DNA from: Mixophyes australis | Taxonomy: Eukaryota > Chordata > Amphibia > Anura > Limnodynastidae | Length of the DNA: 64,000 bases | NCBI GenBank assembly: GCA_036250195.1 | Contig: JAVHZZ010000009.1 | Location: forward strand, 96,581,771 to 96,645,770 | Direction of reading: 5' to 3' | Shown: one piece after another, positions 12,901-25,850 of the stretch | Position numbering within the stretch: the stretch's first letter is position 1 | How the letters are laid out: the number at the start of each line of letters is the position of its first letter | Position numbers and translations under genes: made by a program | The notes under the pieces: model-generated | The model's input: the letters and a program-made list of their open reading frames with translations, nothing else | Told to the model about the DNA's origin: nothing | Databases searched by the model: none

Positions 12901-14544
12901 GTGATACGTAATATGATGGCACTTTATAAATAAAAAATAATGACAATTAATAATTGGGACTATAAATGTTATAATGTCTCTTTAATGTATTGTATTTTAA
13001 CATATTCTATCTATATTCCAATCAAAACAAAAATGGGAAGCTGACATTATGTTCAATTTTCAGAAACACAAAGGTCTCAAACTTTAAGGGACATGAGGAA
13101 TTGCTCAATTACTATATCCTTCACTGAACAGGCTTTCAAATCCCTTCACAGAATATACTACACTCTTGTATTCTTTTACTCAGTTTACACAGAAGTAAAC
13201 CCTCTGTTTTACATTATATAATATGGTTGGGGATTTCACGCTTCAAATCACCAAAGCAATAGTCTTACTTAACATTGAAAAACATTAGTCCTTTAAAAGG
13301 GTATAAACATATTTATTTGCTGATATTGTTTAGTCACAAGAAAGTGTTGAGGTGCATCTAGAATTGTTGTTTAGGGGAGGTAGTTTCCAATACCCTCCAA
13401 TCCCAGTTGGTCACATGATCCAGCCAGTCACAATGCTAATCTCACATCTCCCACCCTGGTAGCTCACCAGTCATTGGAAATCTCTCACTCCCAGTATAGA
13501 CAGTGTTTAAACATCATAGATCTGGATTTGTTCTTTGTTGTGGGCACCTGACCAGTGTAGGCATTTGCTTGCTTAAACTTGTATTACCGCAGAGGATATT
13601 TATAATTGCCTGCTTGACTGCTGCAAGTTGTCTTCTGATGATGCACAGACTGTATACATCCACTCACAACACTGGGGAAATACTGGAAGTTGCACTGACA
13701 ATTTACAGAAACAAGCAAATGTTGCTCCCTTCATCAGACACAGAGATGGGAAGCAGACACTGCTGCTTGGGGCCACCCACACTTAGATTAGATATGAGTG
13801 CTACTTAACCTATTAAAGTCTATTAGCCAACCTCACATTGCCAGCAGTATTACCATTCACTAATGGCATGTCTCCTTTGTGGGTTGTGGATCTGGGACAG
13901 TTTAGACTAATATAAGGTATGTGGATTTTTAAACGCAATATACAGGTATTTGTGAAGATATTATATACTTTAGTAGATGATTGAGTTTACACTGCTTGTT
14001 GCTCTGTTATGTAGGTCACATTGGTTGCTTTTGCATCTAAAAATACCCTAAAAATTCAAATGATGTTTTTGAAGGTCGGGTGGTGGGGGCTGGGCTGTTG
14101 GTGGTAGTGAGCTGCTGGGTCATTTGGGTAGGGGTTGTTTGGATGATGGCCATGCCCATTGGGAAGTGATGATCATGCCCCAATCCATGGGGACCCTGAC
14201 AATTTGTTTTCTATACGACCCACAACCTTCTATTTGCACACTGTCTACAGCATTGTGCTGGACAAATCTAACAAATTCCATATAAGTCAGATATATGGGA
14301 TAATGTACCCTATTGTAAATTATAAGGATATTTGAACTCCATAATCACATGATTTATATATATTTTTAATATGTTTATTCAATATTTGAACTGATTAAAT
14401 ATTATCCATCCCCTCCACACAATACGCCAACCCACCGCCTCAGACATGAATGGTTGTCTTTTCTACTCCTCATGTAACCCTCACTATGAGTGGATGTACC
14501 AGACCTCCCTTATTTACTCTTACCTCCACACTGGACCTGGCAGT
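12901..14544. other. Intergenic
   Basis: No gene or bounded element is recognised. The 101-codon frame at 13503-13808 has no known domain and overlaps an open frame on the other strand. Confidence 0.4.
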
Positions 14545-14823
14545 GTGCATGGCCTTATCTGTGAGGCGTCTGTATGTTCTCCCCATGTTTACGTGGGTTT
14601 CCTCCGGGTGCTCCGGTTTCCTCCCACAAACCAAAAAAATACTGGTAGGTTAATTGGCTGCTATTAAATTGCCCTTAGTCTCTCTCAGTCTGTGTGTATG
14701 TATGTAAGGGGATTTAGATTGTAAGCTCCAATGGGGCAGGGACTGATGTGAATGAGTTCTCTGAACAGCGCTGCGAAATTAGTGGAGCTATATAAATAAA
14801 TAAATGATGATGATGATGATGAT
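14545..14823 (+). repeat. SINE-like dispersed repeat with (GAT)n tail
   Basis: It contains TGTATGTTCTCCCCATGTTT, GGGTTTCCTCCGGGTGCTCC and GTTTCCTCCCACA, the reverse complement of the repeat at 7736. It then has TTGTAAGCTC, GGGGCAGGGACTGATG and a TATATAAATAAATAAATGATG tail that ends in a GAT microsatellite. The simple-repeat tail gives the + orientation. Confidence 0.7.
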
Positions 14824-17800
14824 GTATGAGTCTCACATGTTAGCAAAATAGTCTGAGGATGTGAAATGCTCACCCGCTGCCTGGGCTGGACGGGAGTGCA
14901 GAGAAAATGGGGAAACCCAGTGCAGCCACTGACTGCAAGGGAGACATGTCTAGTAGCAATAACTGCAGATAGCAAGATGCATAATTGACACATTCTAATA
15001 TCAGAGATGTTTCTGAGAACATTATCAGCAGACATGAACTGTAATATATATCTATCTAGATATAACCAGATCAGAGATAGCTGTCAATCAATGTCACTGC
15101 CCATAAAATGTAAATCATAAAAAGCCTTAAAATAATATATTATAGGTGTATATACAACACTCTGCATCCAAAGAGGTTCTAGATGAAACTTACTATTTTT
15201 GCAAAATGTAATGACAAAATGTCATATTCTTCTTGAGAAAACAAAGAAATGTTATGAAAACTATTTTTAGCCTCAGAAAACATTGCACTGAAAGAAACAA
15301 TAAGGCAATTACTGTTCCCCAGATTTATTCTGGTAGATGTGGGCAAAACTTATTTTCCAGCCATGTCAGTTTATACAATAGAGAACAGTTGAAGACTGAA
15401 ATCTGTATGTGTATTATTTATTCTCTCCTTTCACTCATACAGTTTCCAGCAAGCCCTGGGTACAAACTTCCTGTAAAGAAGAACGATTCTGATTGAATCA
15501 AATGTTTTCAACAGGCGCTTTGAGATGAGTGACCCAATGTACAATGACACCCACAAATAGCTTTTATGCTATAATGAAAACTTGGCAGAAGCACAACAAA
15601 GAAACATGAAATGGAAAACTGTTATAATCATTCCGTAACTTACTCTCCCATGAAGTGCTCTGCTATATTTACACTGTAGGTTTACAATAATGTGATATTC
15701 TTTAAACGATTGTTAAATATGAAATAAAAGTTGCCTTATAAAAAATATATTAAAACAATCAGAAATATATATGTAGCCAGTGCTACAATTGCTATAGTGT
15801 GACAGAACTTGAGATTTTCTACATTGTATTTATATTTGCTATGCAGTCAATTGTAAGCTATTATTTTTCAGCCATCTCACACTTAGATAGGCTAGTGGCA
15901 GCGTCCTTCAATAGAAAGGGTCTGCTGTATAAAGGGCTCAAAACAAATCTATCACCACAATTACAAATGTATCTCCATTATTCTGATAAATCTTTAACAT
16001 ACATATTTAAGTGTAAGTAGCTCTTTCAAGCTGCATACAAATAGAGCCTTTATTGGTATAGTTATCTACCTAGTCTGAGAACGCAGAATTAATATAACTT
16101 GAAATAGAGATCAATGATCTCTGTAGGGAATTATGCACAGTATTAATAGTAAATTATGTATACACCAATACTAAGAAAATCCAGCACTTAATGATCATGG
16201 TCTGTGAACATTGATTATAGTTACTTTGGTATTGCTGTGGATAGAAGAAGCAGATATTCTACTAAAGAAAAGTGAGCCAATGTGTTTTGCAATTAACACT
16301 GACAATCCAAACACATCACAACTAAACTACTCAAGAGATCTATCATAATAGTATAGATTCCTTACATAGTCAGTGCCAAAGTGTAATGTTCACTAAAACT
16401 GTGCTCCACCTGTACTATTTCTCAGGGATCTATGATCCCTACTGCAAGTGATGTTAAAACTGCATTCACCTCATGGCTGAACAACCTAGAGAGACATAAT
16501 CAAGTATATAGCAATTAGATGTAACCATGATGAAAGCAAGAATTTTATTGAACACGTGATAGCTTCCAGTACATTGTCGATGTCACTACAGTGCAAGCTC
16601 ATTACAACAAAAAACACTAATAAAAAAAAAAAATACAGACATAACTAAAACAATAATTTTGTAATTCACAATATTTTAGAAATAAGATACACGTACATAA
16701 ATCTGAATAAGGTAGAAGCGGACATCAGAATTATTTATTCTTCATTTGTATTCCTTGCACACTTTCAAGGCTTCATGTAGGGTTGGATGTATATGCACTC
16801 AGAACGTGGGGATAAAAAGTGTGAACATCTTCAGTCAGATACATCTCAAGATGCTTCCAGATATAAAACACCAGCATATGTATCAGGTTTACGTTAGGTG
16901 TAAATCAGAGAATTAATAAATTCTATTGTCTGGCCTGGTCATACCGGATAACACCCATATGGTGATGGATGCCAAGAAACCTTTCTTGGTAGAGGAGAAA
17001 AAGGAAATCTGTAGATGTGACAAAATTCAAGTATTACTTATTTTCATTCAAACATTCCTGAAGTACACATTGTATCACTGGGGATAAACAGAGTTTTAAA
17101 AAAATGTTTGCTGTTCTTTAAATTTTCAAAATATGCTAACATTATATAAATCGGATGTCAAGAGACTGTGTATTAGCACCAGCCCTCAAGCCTCCTGAGA
17201 GAAGTATAGGCATCTGAATCGCAATTACAAGAGCCTGCCCTTACTGTTTTCGGCTTTCGCTTGCCATTCCCTCACTAGTTCCACCCCTCCAGACGTAAGG
17301 AGTTGTAAGTGTAAGATGTATGCAAATGCATTTTCTGGTGCACAAAGGTACCTCCAACCCTGAATGAACGCTTGAGCGTATATATTATTTTATTTTTAAT
17401 TGGCTCCTTGTTATACAAACCAATACTTTGCCAACATAAATGTCATGTCTTGGAATTATTCAGCAGTAAAGTATCCCTGGAAATGGTTAATATTGGCCTC
17501 TATGCTGGTTTTGCCTGCTTTCCTGCTGTAGGTAATTCCTGGAGCTTTTGGAATTTCGGCTTTTGATGACACCCAGCAGTTACAAGTTTAATGTGTGCCT
17601 AGGGACTGTCTGAATATTTAACCAGTGACAAATGTATGTTTGCTTCATGTGCATCTCTACCCATATTTTATGCATCTCAGTATTTTCTTTGCTATTGTAG
17701 CTGCTGCCTAGTACTGTGTGCTGGTACTCAGGTTACTACTAGTATTCCTGTCAGTTCAACCTTTCCAGCTTCCATTGAACCTTCACAAATTGAAACTGGA

Positions 17801-19597
17801 TCAATTTCACTGAGAAACTGTTGTGGTTTCCCTCCACTAAAACATTAACAACTTCTCTTAGTTCTCAGGATAGTTTAAGAGCTACATTTCTGAAAAGCCT
17901 TAGACTAGAAATACATAATAATACAACACGAATAGCATCCTTGCACATGTTTTATTCCTCCCCTCTGAGAGATCCAGGAGGGGCGGTGAAGCGTGAGGGT
18001 GAAAGAAATCGAGGCACGGCGAATCGCGTCATTTTGGCCTCGCCCCAGCGAAAAAATGACGAAAAAGCGCCATTTTGATGCGGGGTGCAGGGCAAAATGA
18101 CGTGATTCACTGCAAATCTCGTCATGGAGACTCGCAAGTCAGTTGGTATTAGTGTGGTAAAAAGATCAGGACTGGAAACATAAATCCAATCCCCGTCCCT
18201 AGGTGGCCAGCTCGATCACAATAAAGACATATAAATAAAAGTAAACAATAAACACATAAATACACATATGTACTATGCCCTTTAGTTCCATAGCACACAT
18301 GTTAAGTATTTTGATTTTTGATATGCCAGGTGAACTACATATATGTTTTTGTTGTACTATGCAAGCTATTTTTTTTATACTACTGCCCTCCTCATGATAT
18401 GTGCACACAAGGAAGATTTCCCATTACTAAGAACACTCCCCCACCCCCCACACAAACTAGACTCACTACAGTTCTGTGGGTTAGTTTTTGCCCGAATTTG
18501 CTTATCTTTTAATGAACATTGGCTTCAACAAAATGGCAGCTGCTATTGTTATTACTTATTGGCTCTAGTATATTGTTCCTACATACGTTTTGATTCTGTT
18601 GTTTTTCTTTGACCAGTAAAAAATAAAAATCAGAACGTTATCTGTGCTGCTCTACAGTTTCTTGGCTGTTGAGAGTGCATGAGTAACACTGTATTTTTTT
18701 ATTGGTTATGATGGAAGATTAGTATTATTAATTTGGTAGGATGGATTTATGTGAGGGAGGTTAATATTAATGTGTGTCATTTTTTGCTCTAACATACAAT
18801 ATTATAATAAAGTACATTGTACTGTTCTAATTCTATTATTGTTGCTGCAAGAGTTTTTTTGTGGTTGCATTTGGAAACCCCCCCTTGAAAAAAGTCTGCG
18901 TGTGCTCCTACTCATGGAATCTGGCCCTTCATTATGTTGGTCCAAAAATGTGGTTCTCCTTCTTTAACAGTAGGATAGCGCTATCTGACTGATTGCCTTG
19001 TTACTGCACATGTGCATGTTTGCATTGGCAGTAAAATAACACCCTTAATGTAAAATTAAAGCAGTCCCATAAAAACAAACGAGGTATGTTTTTTATACCC
19101 TAAACCTAAACCACTATGGAAGATTATAAGAAAATGTTTTGGAATTACCATTTTTCCCTGGTTTGTTTCTTTAGGCTGCACATTTTCCACAGTATCAAGT
19201 GGCTACCAAGGGGTGTCAGAAACTTGAAAATAAGAGCTTAGCCTACTGGACATCCCTTCTTGTCCAAACTGTATTTAACATTACTTGGGTTGGGGTGTGT
19301 TAACCATGTATTTTATGTCTATTGCATATTCTTAAATGTTCTCAGTTACACACATTGCTACTATTGTGTTAACATGTCCATTGCATCTATACACAGGTAG
19401 CAGGCATTACTACTCCTCTTAGACTGGTCCAGGATCATGCATGTGTGGACACTGAAGCCTCAGCAGATTGTGCTTTCTTTGTGGACTTGAAAAGCAGGAG
19501 GACATTGAGCTCAGTCACATGAATAGAGCATGGCTCAGCCGATGAGATTGCACATAGAAATGACTGAGGCCGAGGCAGTGTGGCATTGTCACATATA
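14824..19597. other. Long intergenic stretch
   Basis: No gene is supported in 4.8 kb. About 17975-18130 is a GC-richer repeat fragment (GGCGAATCGCGTCATTTTGG), similar to the interior of the MITE at 33539. The remaining frames (for example 15233-15496 and 15799-16020) are short, AT-rich and without recognisable domains. Confidence 0.4.
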
Positions 19598-19798
19598 GGG
19601 GGGAATTCAATTGGCAGCGTTACTGCCGAAAGTAACACAGCCTGCGCACTATTACCGATATTATGGTAGTAGTGCATGTTATTACCGTTAATACGGTAAT
19701 TTCAATGCCGACTTTTTGCAGAAAGCAGGGTTAAAATTACCGTATTAACAGTAATAGGTTTAGCGCTGCTTTAATCTGGGGAGAATGGAATTCCCCCC
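19598..19798. repeat. Palindromic MITE, ATA duplication
   Basis: The ends are GGGGGGAATTCAATTG and GGAATTCCCCCC, with internal TACCGTATTAACAGTAATA-type inverted segments. ATA flanks both sides (19595-19597 and 19799-19801). The interior resembles the two tandem MITEs in the EOLA intron at 39687-40122. Confidence 0.8.
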
Positions 19799-19801
19799 AT
19801 A

Positions 19802-22689
19802 GGGTGCATCTTTCTCCCACCATTTTCTTAAGTAATTTAACCCACATTGAGGTATCAGGAAGACCAGGGGTGATACATAGGGCTAACCTACAGGCAGACC
19901 AGTCAGCTGACAGGGCGAACAGAGCTAAACATTACCCCGATATTCTTACACATATCCACCACAGTCACATGTTACATGATGTAGTGAGCAGAGAGGCTTT
20001 GGAATGCCCCTCTGAGCTCTGGCCTCACCCTCCTTCTTCCCCCCTTTGCCTTCACATGACATGCTGAGACCTCTGATTGGTAGCCATACTGGCCCCCCTC
20101 CAGAGAGATTTGTAGGAGAACAGCTAAGAAAAAAATGCTACTTAAAGAAAAAAAACCTTTGTGGGGTTATTGCTTTAAAATAGAGATTTATGATAGGGAG
20201 CAAACAAGTTTAAGCCATATTCTATACAAAAACAAATCAATTAAGAACTTGTATAAAAGTGCAATGACTAAAGCAAGGGAGAGGAAATAGAGGCCAGAAA
20301 AGCAGTCAGTGCATTAAATAGTATTTCCTTTAACACACCACATCTGTCGTCCTAATTTAGATTTTCATCTCTCAGCAACTTCCCTTATTTTCTAGAGTAT
20401 GCAGTCTGTGGTGCTATTATAGTGATTTAGATGTTTGAAGTATCACATTGTACACGTTCCTAACAGGATTATTAATAAAAATAAGTGCTCTACATATTGT
20501 TACTTGCTTCTGTGATACTTAGGAATTGGGATATAAAAGCAGTATATACTTGTGGAAGGAATTGTCCTGAGTCAGTAAAAATGAACATTCTGCAATTCAC
20601 AGTACTGTACAAATACCCACTGGACTCAGCATTTATGAACCTATTTTAATGCAAGACAGACACAAAATAAATGTAAGTGATCTATAGATTTATTTTCGCC
20701 AGCATAGAATGTGCAAATTACTAAATACCTATGTTATCACTAATTGTAGATTAAATGTAATTTGCTTTTATGAATGTTGAAAAATAAAAAAAATAATACA
20801 TTTTAATCACATAGAGAAGTTGACTATTAGTTATTACTTTTTTTTTGGTGTTTTATAGCCCAGTGTTCTTTGTGTTTCATTTGTAAATGGCTAAACATAT
20901 TGCTGGTGACAGAACAGTGAACATAGTAGCATACCAAGTCAAAGTTGTCTATCAGATGGTCCAACTGCGCAATATCAGTTTTCCCAAACACAAATGGAGC
21001 ACAACACCCCTCATACTTCTCTGACAATCTTTGGTACATTCCTGTTATTAAAGTAATTCTATCGTTTTTCAAATAAGCATTGTCTAAGCGATTTCTTGTG
21101 TTTCCAAAGCAAAAACAATTTATTTAGCAGATGCCAAAGTTTTAGCAGTTCAATACAGAATATAATACAGTACAGCCGATACCAAAAATACATACATACC
21201 GCTGTGCTCGCCTGCGCTAGCTGCGCTCCGCTGGTACCAGCTTACAGTACTTCACTCCAGAATACCGTGGTCAGAGAATGACTGAAGCCAGTGCCAGCAA
21301 AGCTGTATTATATACACTCAGTGTTACAGAGAAAACAATGCAGATGAGGTGGCTTGTTTCTATTGGTCCAGGTTTCAGGAAGATCTAGTGTACTGCAGGT
21401 CATAGGCCAGTTTAAACAAAAATATCCAAAGGTGGGGGTCATCTCTCTAGGGGATGTGCTCCGACTTTCCCGCCAAGAATCAGTTTCAACTAGTCTATTT
21501 GCACTTTACAGTCTGTATCACTTTAAACATTTATTCCCTAACATCGCTAACTAGAGTATGCACTGTGCAATCTCTTCGGCGAATGAACCGGACAACTGCT
21601 GATGAATAGGGGATTAAAATGATACTAAACATGAAATAGTTCCTGCAACCTGAACTTTAATTATCACTAACGTGTACATATAACCTTAATATATATATAA
21701 CTATAACTTAAATACCATCTGCTCATAAATCACTGGGGAATGGAACCATTATAATATGAAATATATAAATAACTAAATGGGAGAGTGCGAGTGTATGCGT
21801 GCGTATTTTACCACGTGCTCGCGCCCATTGCCACGTGTTAAGTGGCATGCTGATCGCAATCGCACGGTAAAACAATATTAACCAATATACTTTCGTTCAT
21901 CCAATTATACGACTTCGACACTGTTAAAGACATCTAGATATTTGTTCCTAGAGATAAACAGAGATTGAGGGGAAAGTAACATGTTTTAGAAACAAATAGT
22001 ATATCTATATGTTTTTGACGAAAACCAATTAGGGAAAACTGATCTGTTTAGTAATACTCTCAACAGATAAACATGTTAAAATTGGTCTGCTCCCTTATGG
22101 GCCTATTTGCCATCAAGAGGCAATAGGTCTTGTTTTCTATCACCGCTTATTGCAGCGATAAAAAAAAAACACCTATGACTCCAATTTACTAAGAACATGT
22201 CACCAGGGCAGCTCCCAAGCAATACTGCCTTGTAGTGGTAATAGGACACTTACCACTTACCCACCAGTCTACAGCGCCTCTGCACACACTTGATCTGGCT
22301 TTGCCAGTTCACAAATGCGCAGTGGAATGGGTTCCACTAGTAAATGTAATGCCCCCTCCATCGCTAGTAGGTCACACCCCCTGACTGCAGATGAGGTCAC
22401 CAGATGGGCAAATTGGTTCTGAGGCACGGGCCTCACATGAGGACTGGTCAGTGGTGACGAGGAGAGCTACATCACCACATGTAGAAGTGGCCAAGCGGAG
22501 CGAACATGTCCATATATCGGCAGTTCACGTGGGAACAGAGTCTTTCATATTTCTCTTTAATGTTGGAATACCATATCACCACAATTCAATAAATACATAC
22601 CACAAGATAATTATTTTCTAGGCATGCAATAATGATCTAACTTCAATGATAGAGAATAATTTTGATAGAAAGTCTAGAAACATTATAAT
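19802..22689. other. Intergenic with possible LTR-like block
   Basis: No gene is supported. A minus-strand frame at 20827-21072 ends with a TSNMFSHLQMKHKEHW segment that faintly resembles the histidine half of a BED zinc finger, but the paired cysteines are absent. About 21080-21920 is a GC-richer, LTR-like block with AATAAA on the minus strand; no matching target duplication was found. Confidence 0.35.
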
Positions 22690-24030
22690 TTTTAGCATAT
22701 ATATTGCTCAATTTAATCTGTGTCCTCCAATATAATCGAGGGATCTTCCAACATTAAACGATTTTCATACCAAGTTGTAAAACGAAAACACTGATGAATA
22801 AGATATTGTGTAGAACTTGGTAAATTATTAATAAAACTTTCCCAAATAAGAAAAAAATTCTTAACATGAGTTTCTTTATGTAATGATGTCTCCAGCCAGT
22901 CCATCCTAAACACAAAAAATAATTTAAATTTAAAAAAAGTAAGAGAAGGGGGCTGATCAAATATCCACTGATGTAATATGCACTTTCTAGCTACCGCTGA
23001 AATAATAAGAAGTAACTTCCTACTACCTGTAGACCTTTTTTAAGAATCATTCACTCCGAGTAACGCCCATTCCGGAGTAAGTGGGCTATAATTCAAGATA
23101 TTCCAAGACATATTGATGACCCTGTCTTCAAAAAAAAATAATTTGAGGGCATTCCCACATACAGTGCACAAAAGAAGCCCTAAGAGATCCACACTTAAGA
23201 CATATATAATTTTCAGATAAGCCCATAGCATACCGACATTTGGGCAACAGGTATCCCGGTGAAAGATATTAAGGAACATCTCCCTATATAAACTAGCTGA
23301 AACTGTAGTATAAGAGTAAAATAGTTTTAAGAAGACAATCCATAGAAAGCTCCGTAAATACCAAAAGCCATCGAGATCGACCAGAGGGCACTCCCATATG
23401 ATCAAATGGTTTACGAAGAAGTCGATAATGCAGAGAAACAGTCCGACGAACAGTCAAAGGCTGTAACAATACATCATCAAGTTCATTAGACCAATCGCGT
23501 AATGTTAATTGCGCCACAATTGTAGAGACATAATGTTGAGCTTGGTAAATAGCAAACCAATGCATCATTGGTATCCCATATTTAATCCTACACTGAGTAA
23601 CCGTCATTGGTTTATACTCTGATAGATTCAATAAAGATCGAACATTGTGAATACCCAAATAAGCTTTACCATTATAAAAGGCAGGGTTCCCCAAAAATAA
23701 CGATTGGTAATAATTAAATCAAATTATTTCCGTACTGTCTTCCAAGTTATCCAGGTATACATCAGTAGAGGATTACCTAAAGTGTCCTGAGATAAATGCA
23801 AAAATGAAATGAAATCAATGCTAACCATGAAGGAATTATCTAACTGAGTATCAGTATATAGAGTAGTAGAATACAGCCAGTCTCAAATAATGCACATAAT
23901 ACTAGCCTGATTATATAGTTTAAAATTTGGGAGATTGATAGAGTCCATAAAAGACTCAGATTCCCCACACCAGGGGGCAGTGCAGAGAGACGTAATGTGA
24001 GGTCCGAAGATCTGGGATGGAGGGAAATAA
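22690..24030 (-). pseudogene. 5'-truncated L1 ORF2 C-terminal remnant
   Basis: Successive minus-strand frames give the 3' part of an L1-clade ORF2. First is INLPNFKLYNQAS (about 23945-23883). Then comes the central C-terminal region (23694-23293, including YGIPMMHWFAIYQAQ). A frame-shifted Cys/His segment follows, with C-x2-C, H and WECP spacing, around 23130-23250. The distal motif MDWLETSLHKETHVKNFF (22910-22713) comes last. Several stops and frameshifts separate the pieces, so it is older than the L1 at 25113. It is antisense to that element. No endonuclease or catalytic reverse transcriptase motif is present, as expected for a 5'-truncated insertion. The ends are approximate. Confidence 0.8.
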
Positions 24031-24724
24031 TTCCCGGGTCCTTCAGGAGTAGGCTGATGGGGGGTAACCACTTGGGCAAAGGGGAGAGACCAATGTATGA
24101 CCTCAAGATAGGAGATACCAAATAGAGAGAGGCTGAGCATTGTCTGAAGCAGCATTGTCACATTACAGTTTAATACTGAGACAAAAGTAGGGCAGAGAGA
24201 GCTAGAAACCAAGGAATGTCACGCCAGCAGAGGACGGGTTATGCAGGGCCTGAGAGCAGCGGCTGCCACATGCAGAGCAGACTCTAAATACATGCACACA
24301 CCTCCCACGTAGCTCTCAGACTGAGCTGAGAACTACATGGGAGGTGTGTGCACGTATATAGAGTCCACTCTGGATGGGGCAGATGATTTGCCAGAGAGTC
24401 CAAGACAGCCAGGAGGAGATATGAGTTCACGCTGAGAGTATCAGAGCTTTACTGCTAATCTACCATAGATGTGGGAGGTATTTTACCAGTGCAAGGAGCG
24501 TAGCTGCCCTGAGTGTCTGTGCAAGGAGCCTACAGAAAGGTTGCAGGGAGAGGTTGATATGTAAGTGGATGAAGAACCACTGTGCCCAGGAGAACATACT
24601 ATGTACTGTGATACTGATGCTGTGAAATTGAATTGCTTAAGAATAGTACAGGAGGAGATAGGGGAGATGTATTTTGGAACCATAGTTCCATAGTTGATTA
24701 ATACTAACTTCTTGGTAACTCTGA
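24031..24724. other. Intergenic with a hairpin
   Basis: No gene is supported. 24276-24371 forms a hairpin with arms of about 45 bp built on CATGCACACACCTCCCACGT and its complement, probably a small foldback element. Confidence 0.5.
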
Positions 24725-24899
24725 GGGCTAGATTTACTAAGCTGCGGGTTTGAAAAAGTGGGGATGTTGCCTATAGCAACCAATCAGATTCTAGCTGTCA
24801 TTCTGTAGAAGGTACTAAATAAATGAAAGCTAGAATCTGATTGGTTGCTATAGGCAACATCTCCACTTTTTCAAACCCGCAGCTTAGTAAATCTAGCCC
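24725..24899. repeat. Palindromic Harbinger-like MITE, TGA duplication
   Basis: Close copy of 5428-5602 with ends GGGCTAGATTTACTAAGC and complement. TGA lies on both sides (24722-24724 and 24900-24902). Different 3-bp duplications at the two copies show independent insertion. Confidence 0.9.
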
Positions 24900-25097
24900 T
24901 GAGAGTCTAATAGTGTAGCAAACATGCTAATGACCATTTAATAACTATTACCATCAACAAACTCCTCACAGAGGTAGTTTTTGGTTTAACCAATACAACA
25001 CAATACTTTTTCTGCTCTAAATCTGCAGACTCATATTTTTATTTTAAATAACATTTTTACACATACACATTCGTTATTTGTGAGTTGCATAATAATT

Positions 25098-25112
25098 AAA
25101 AGTTGTCATCAA
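25098..25112. repeat. L1 target-site duplication, left copy
   Basis: AAAAGTTGTCATCAA is repeated exactly at 31456-31470. The left junction AATT/AAAAG fits the TTTT/AA-type nick preference of L1 endonuclease on the opposite strand. Confidence 0.95.
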
Positions 25113-25496
25113 GGGGGGCGTGGCCTGGCGGAGCATGGTGTAGGTTGCAGATACCGGAGCTCCCCAGCCTGAATATCCTGATCGGACATCCTGATGACCT
25201 GTAACTCCCTTTTACCGCAATAGTTTTGTGGGGGAACTGTCCTGGCACTAGCAGAGGCAAGTTTGGTGTATGTTGGAGGATCAGGGCGGCTGTGAGAGTC
25301 ACGAGTGACCGGAGCGCTGCTGAGGCGGAACCTGTTGGCGGGGAAAAGAGTGAGCTCTAGCCGGAGAGTAAAACACTGAAATACATACTTACTTGTTCAG
25401 AGTGGGGACAGCTGGCTCTGTAGAGAGAAGATATCTGGCAATTGGAAAGGAGTGGAAGGTCAGTACTCGGGTTCCCGCCGCGAAGTGGTTTGAGGC

Positions 25497-25505
25497 GCCA
25501 TCTTG
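25497..25505 (-). promoter_or_regulatory. YY1-type motif in the L1 5' UTR
   Basis: GCCATCTTG (complement CAAGATGGC) matches the YY1 core. Mammalian L1 promoters use a YY1 site near their 5' end; here it lies about 385 bp inside the element. Function is inferred from the motif only. Confidence 0.4.
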
Positions 25506-25850
25506 GGAGAGTATTGTCGGAGGGAGACAGAGTATATACATTTCTGTATGAGTAAAGGCTCAGCTGGTAAAGCCTATGTGGTGTGGGACTGCTGTTTGTG
25601 CCACAGTGAAGAGAATACTAGGTGTATCTGAAGGTTCTACCTCTGTGAAGTGCCTGAATACAGGGGCTGCCTGAAAGTACATGTGTCTCAGTGATCACTT
25701 AACATAGTGCTTTTATCTACATTTGAGACATCCAGGGTGCTGTGGATTTGAGGACTGGGTGTTCTGCTATAACATCAAGTTTATAAGCTGAGCTGTAAGT
25801 GAATAACCTAAGAGTGCAACTATCAACATCTGGGCATAGCAGGTGCCATC

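Noticed and set aside
20827..21072. BED zinc-finger gene fragment
   Set aside because: Only the histidine half (SHLQMKH) resembles BED. The cysteine pair and aromatic start are absent.
21080..21920. Solo LTR
   Set aside because: Texture and AATAAA are suggestive, but no TG...CA ends flanked by matching 4-6 bp duplications could be found.
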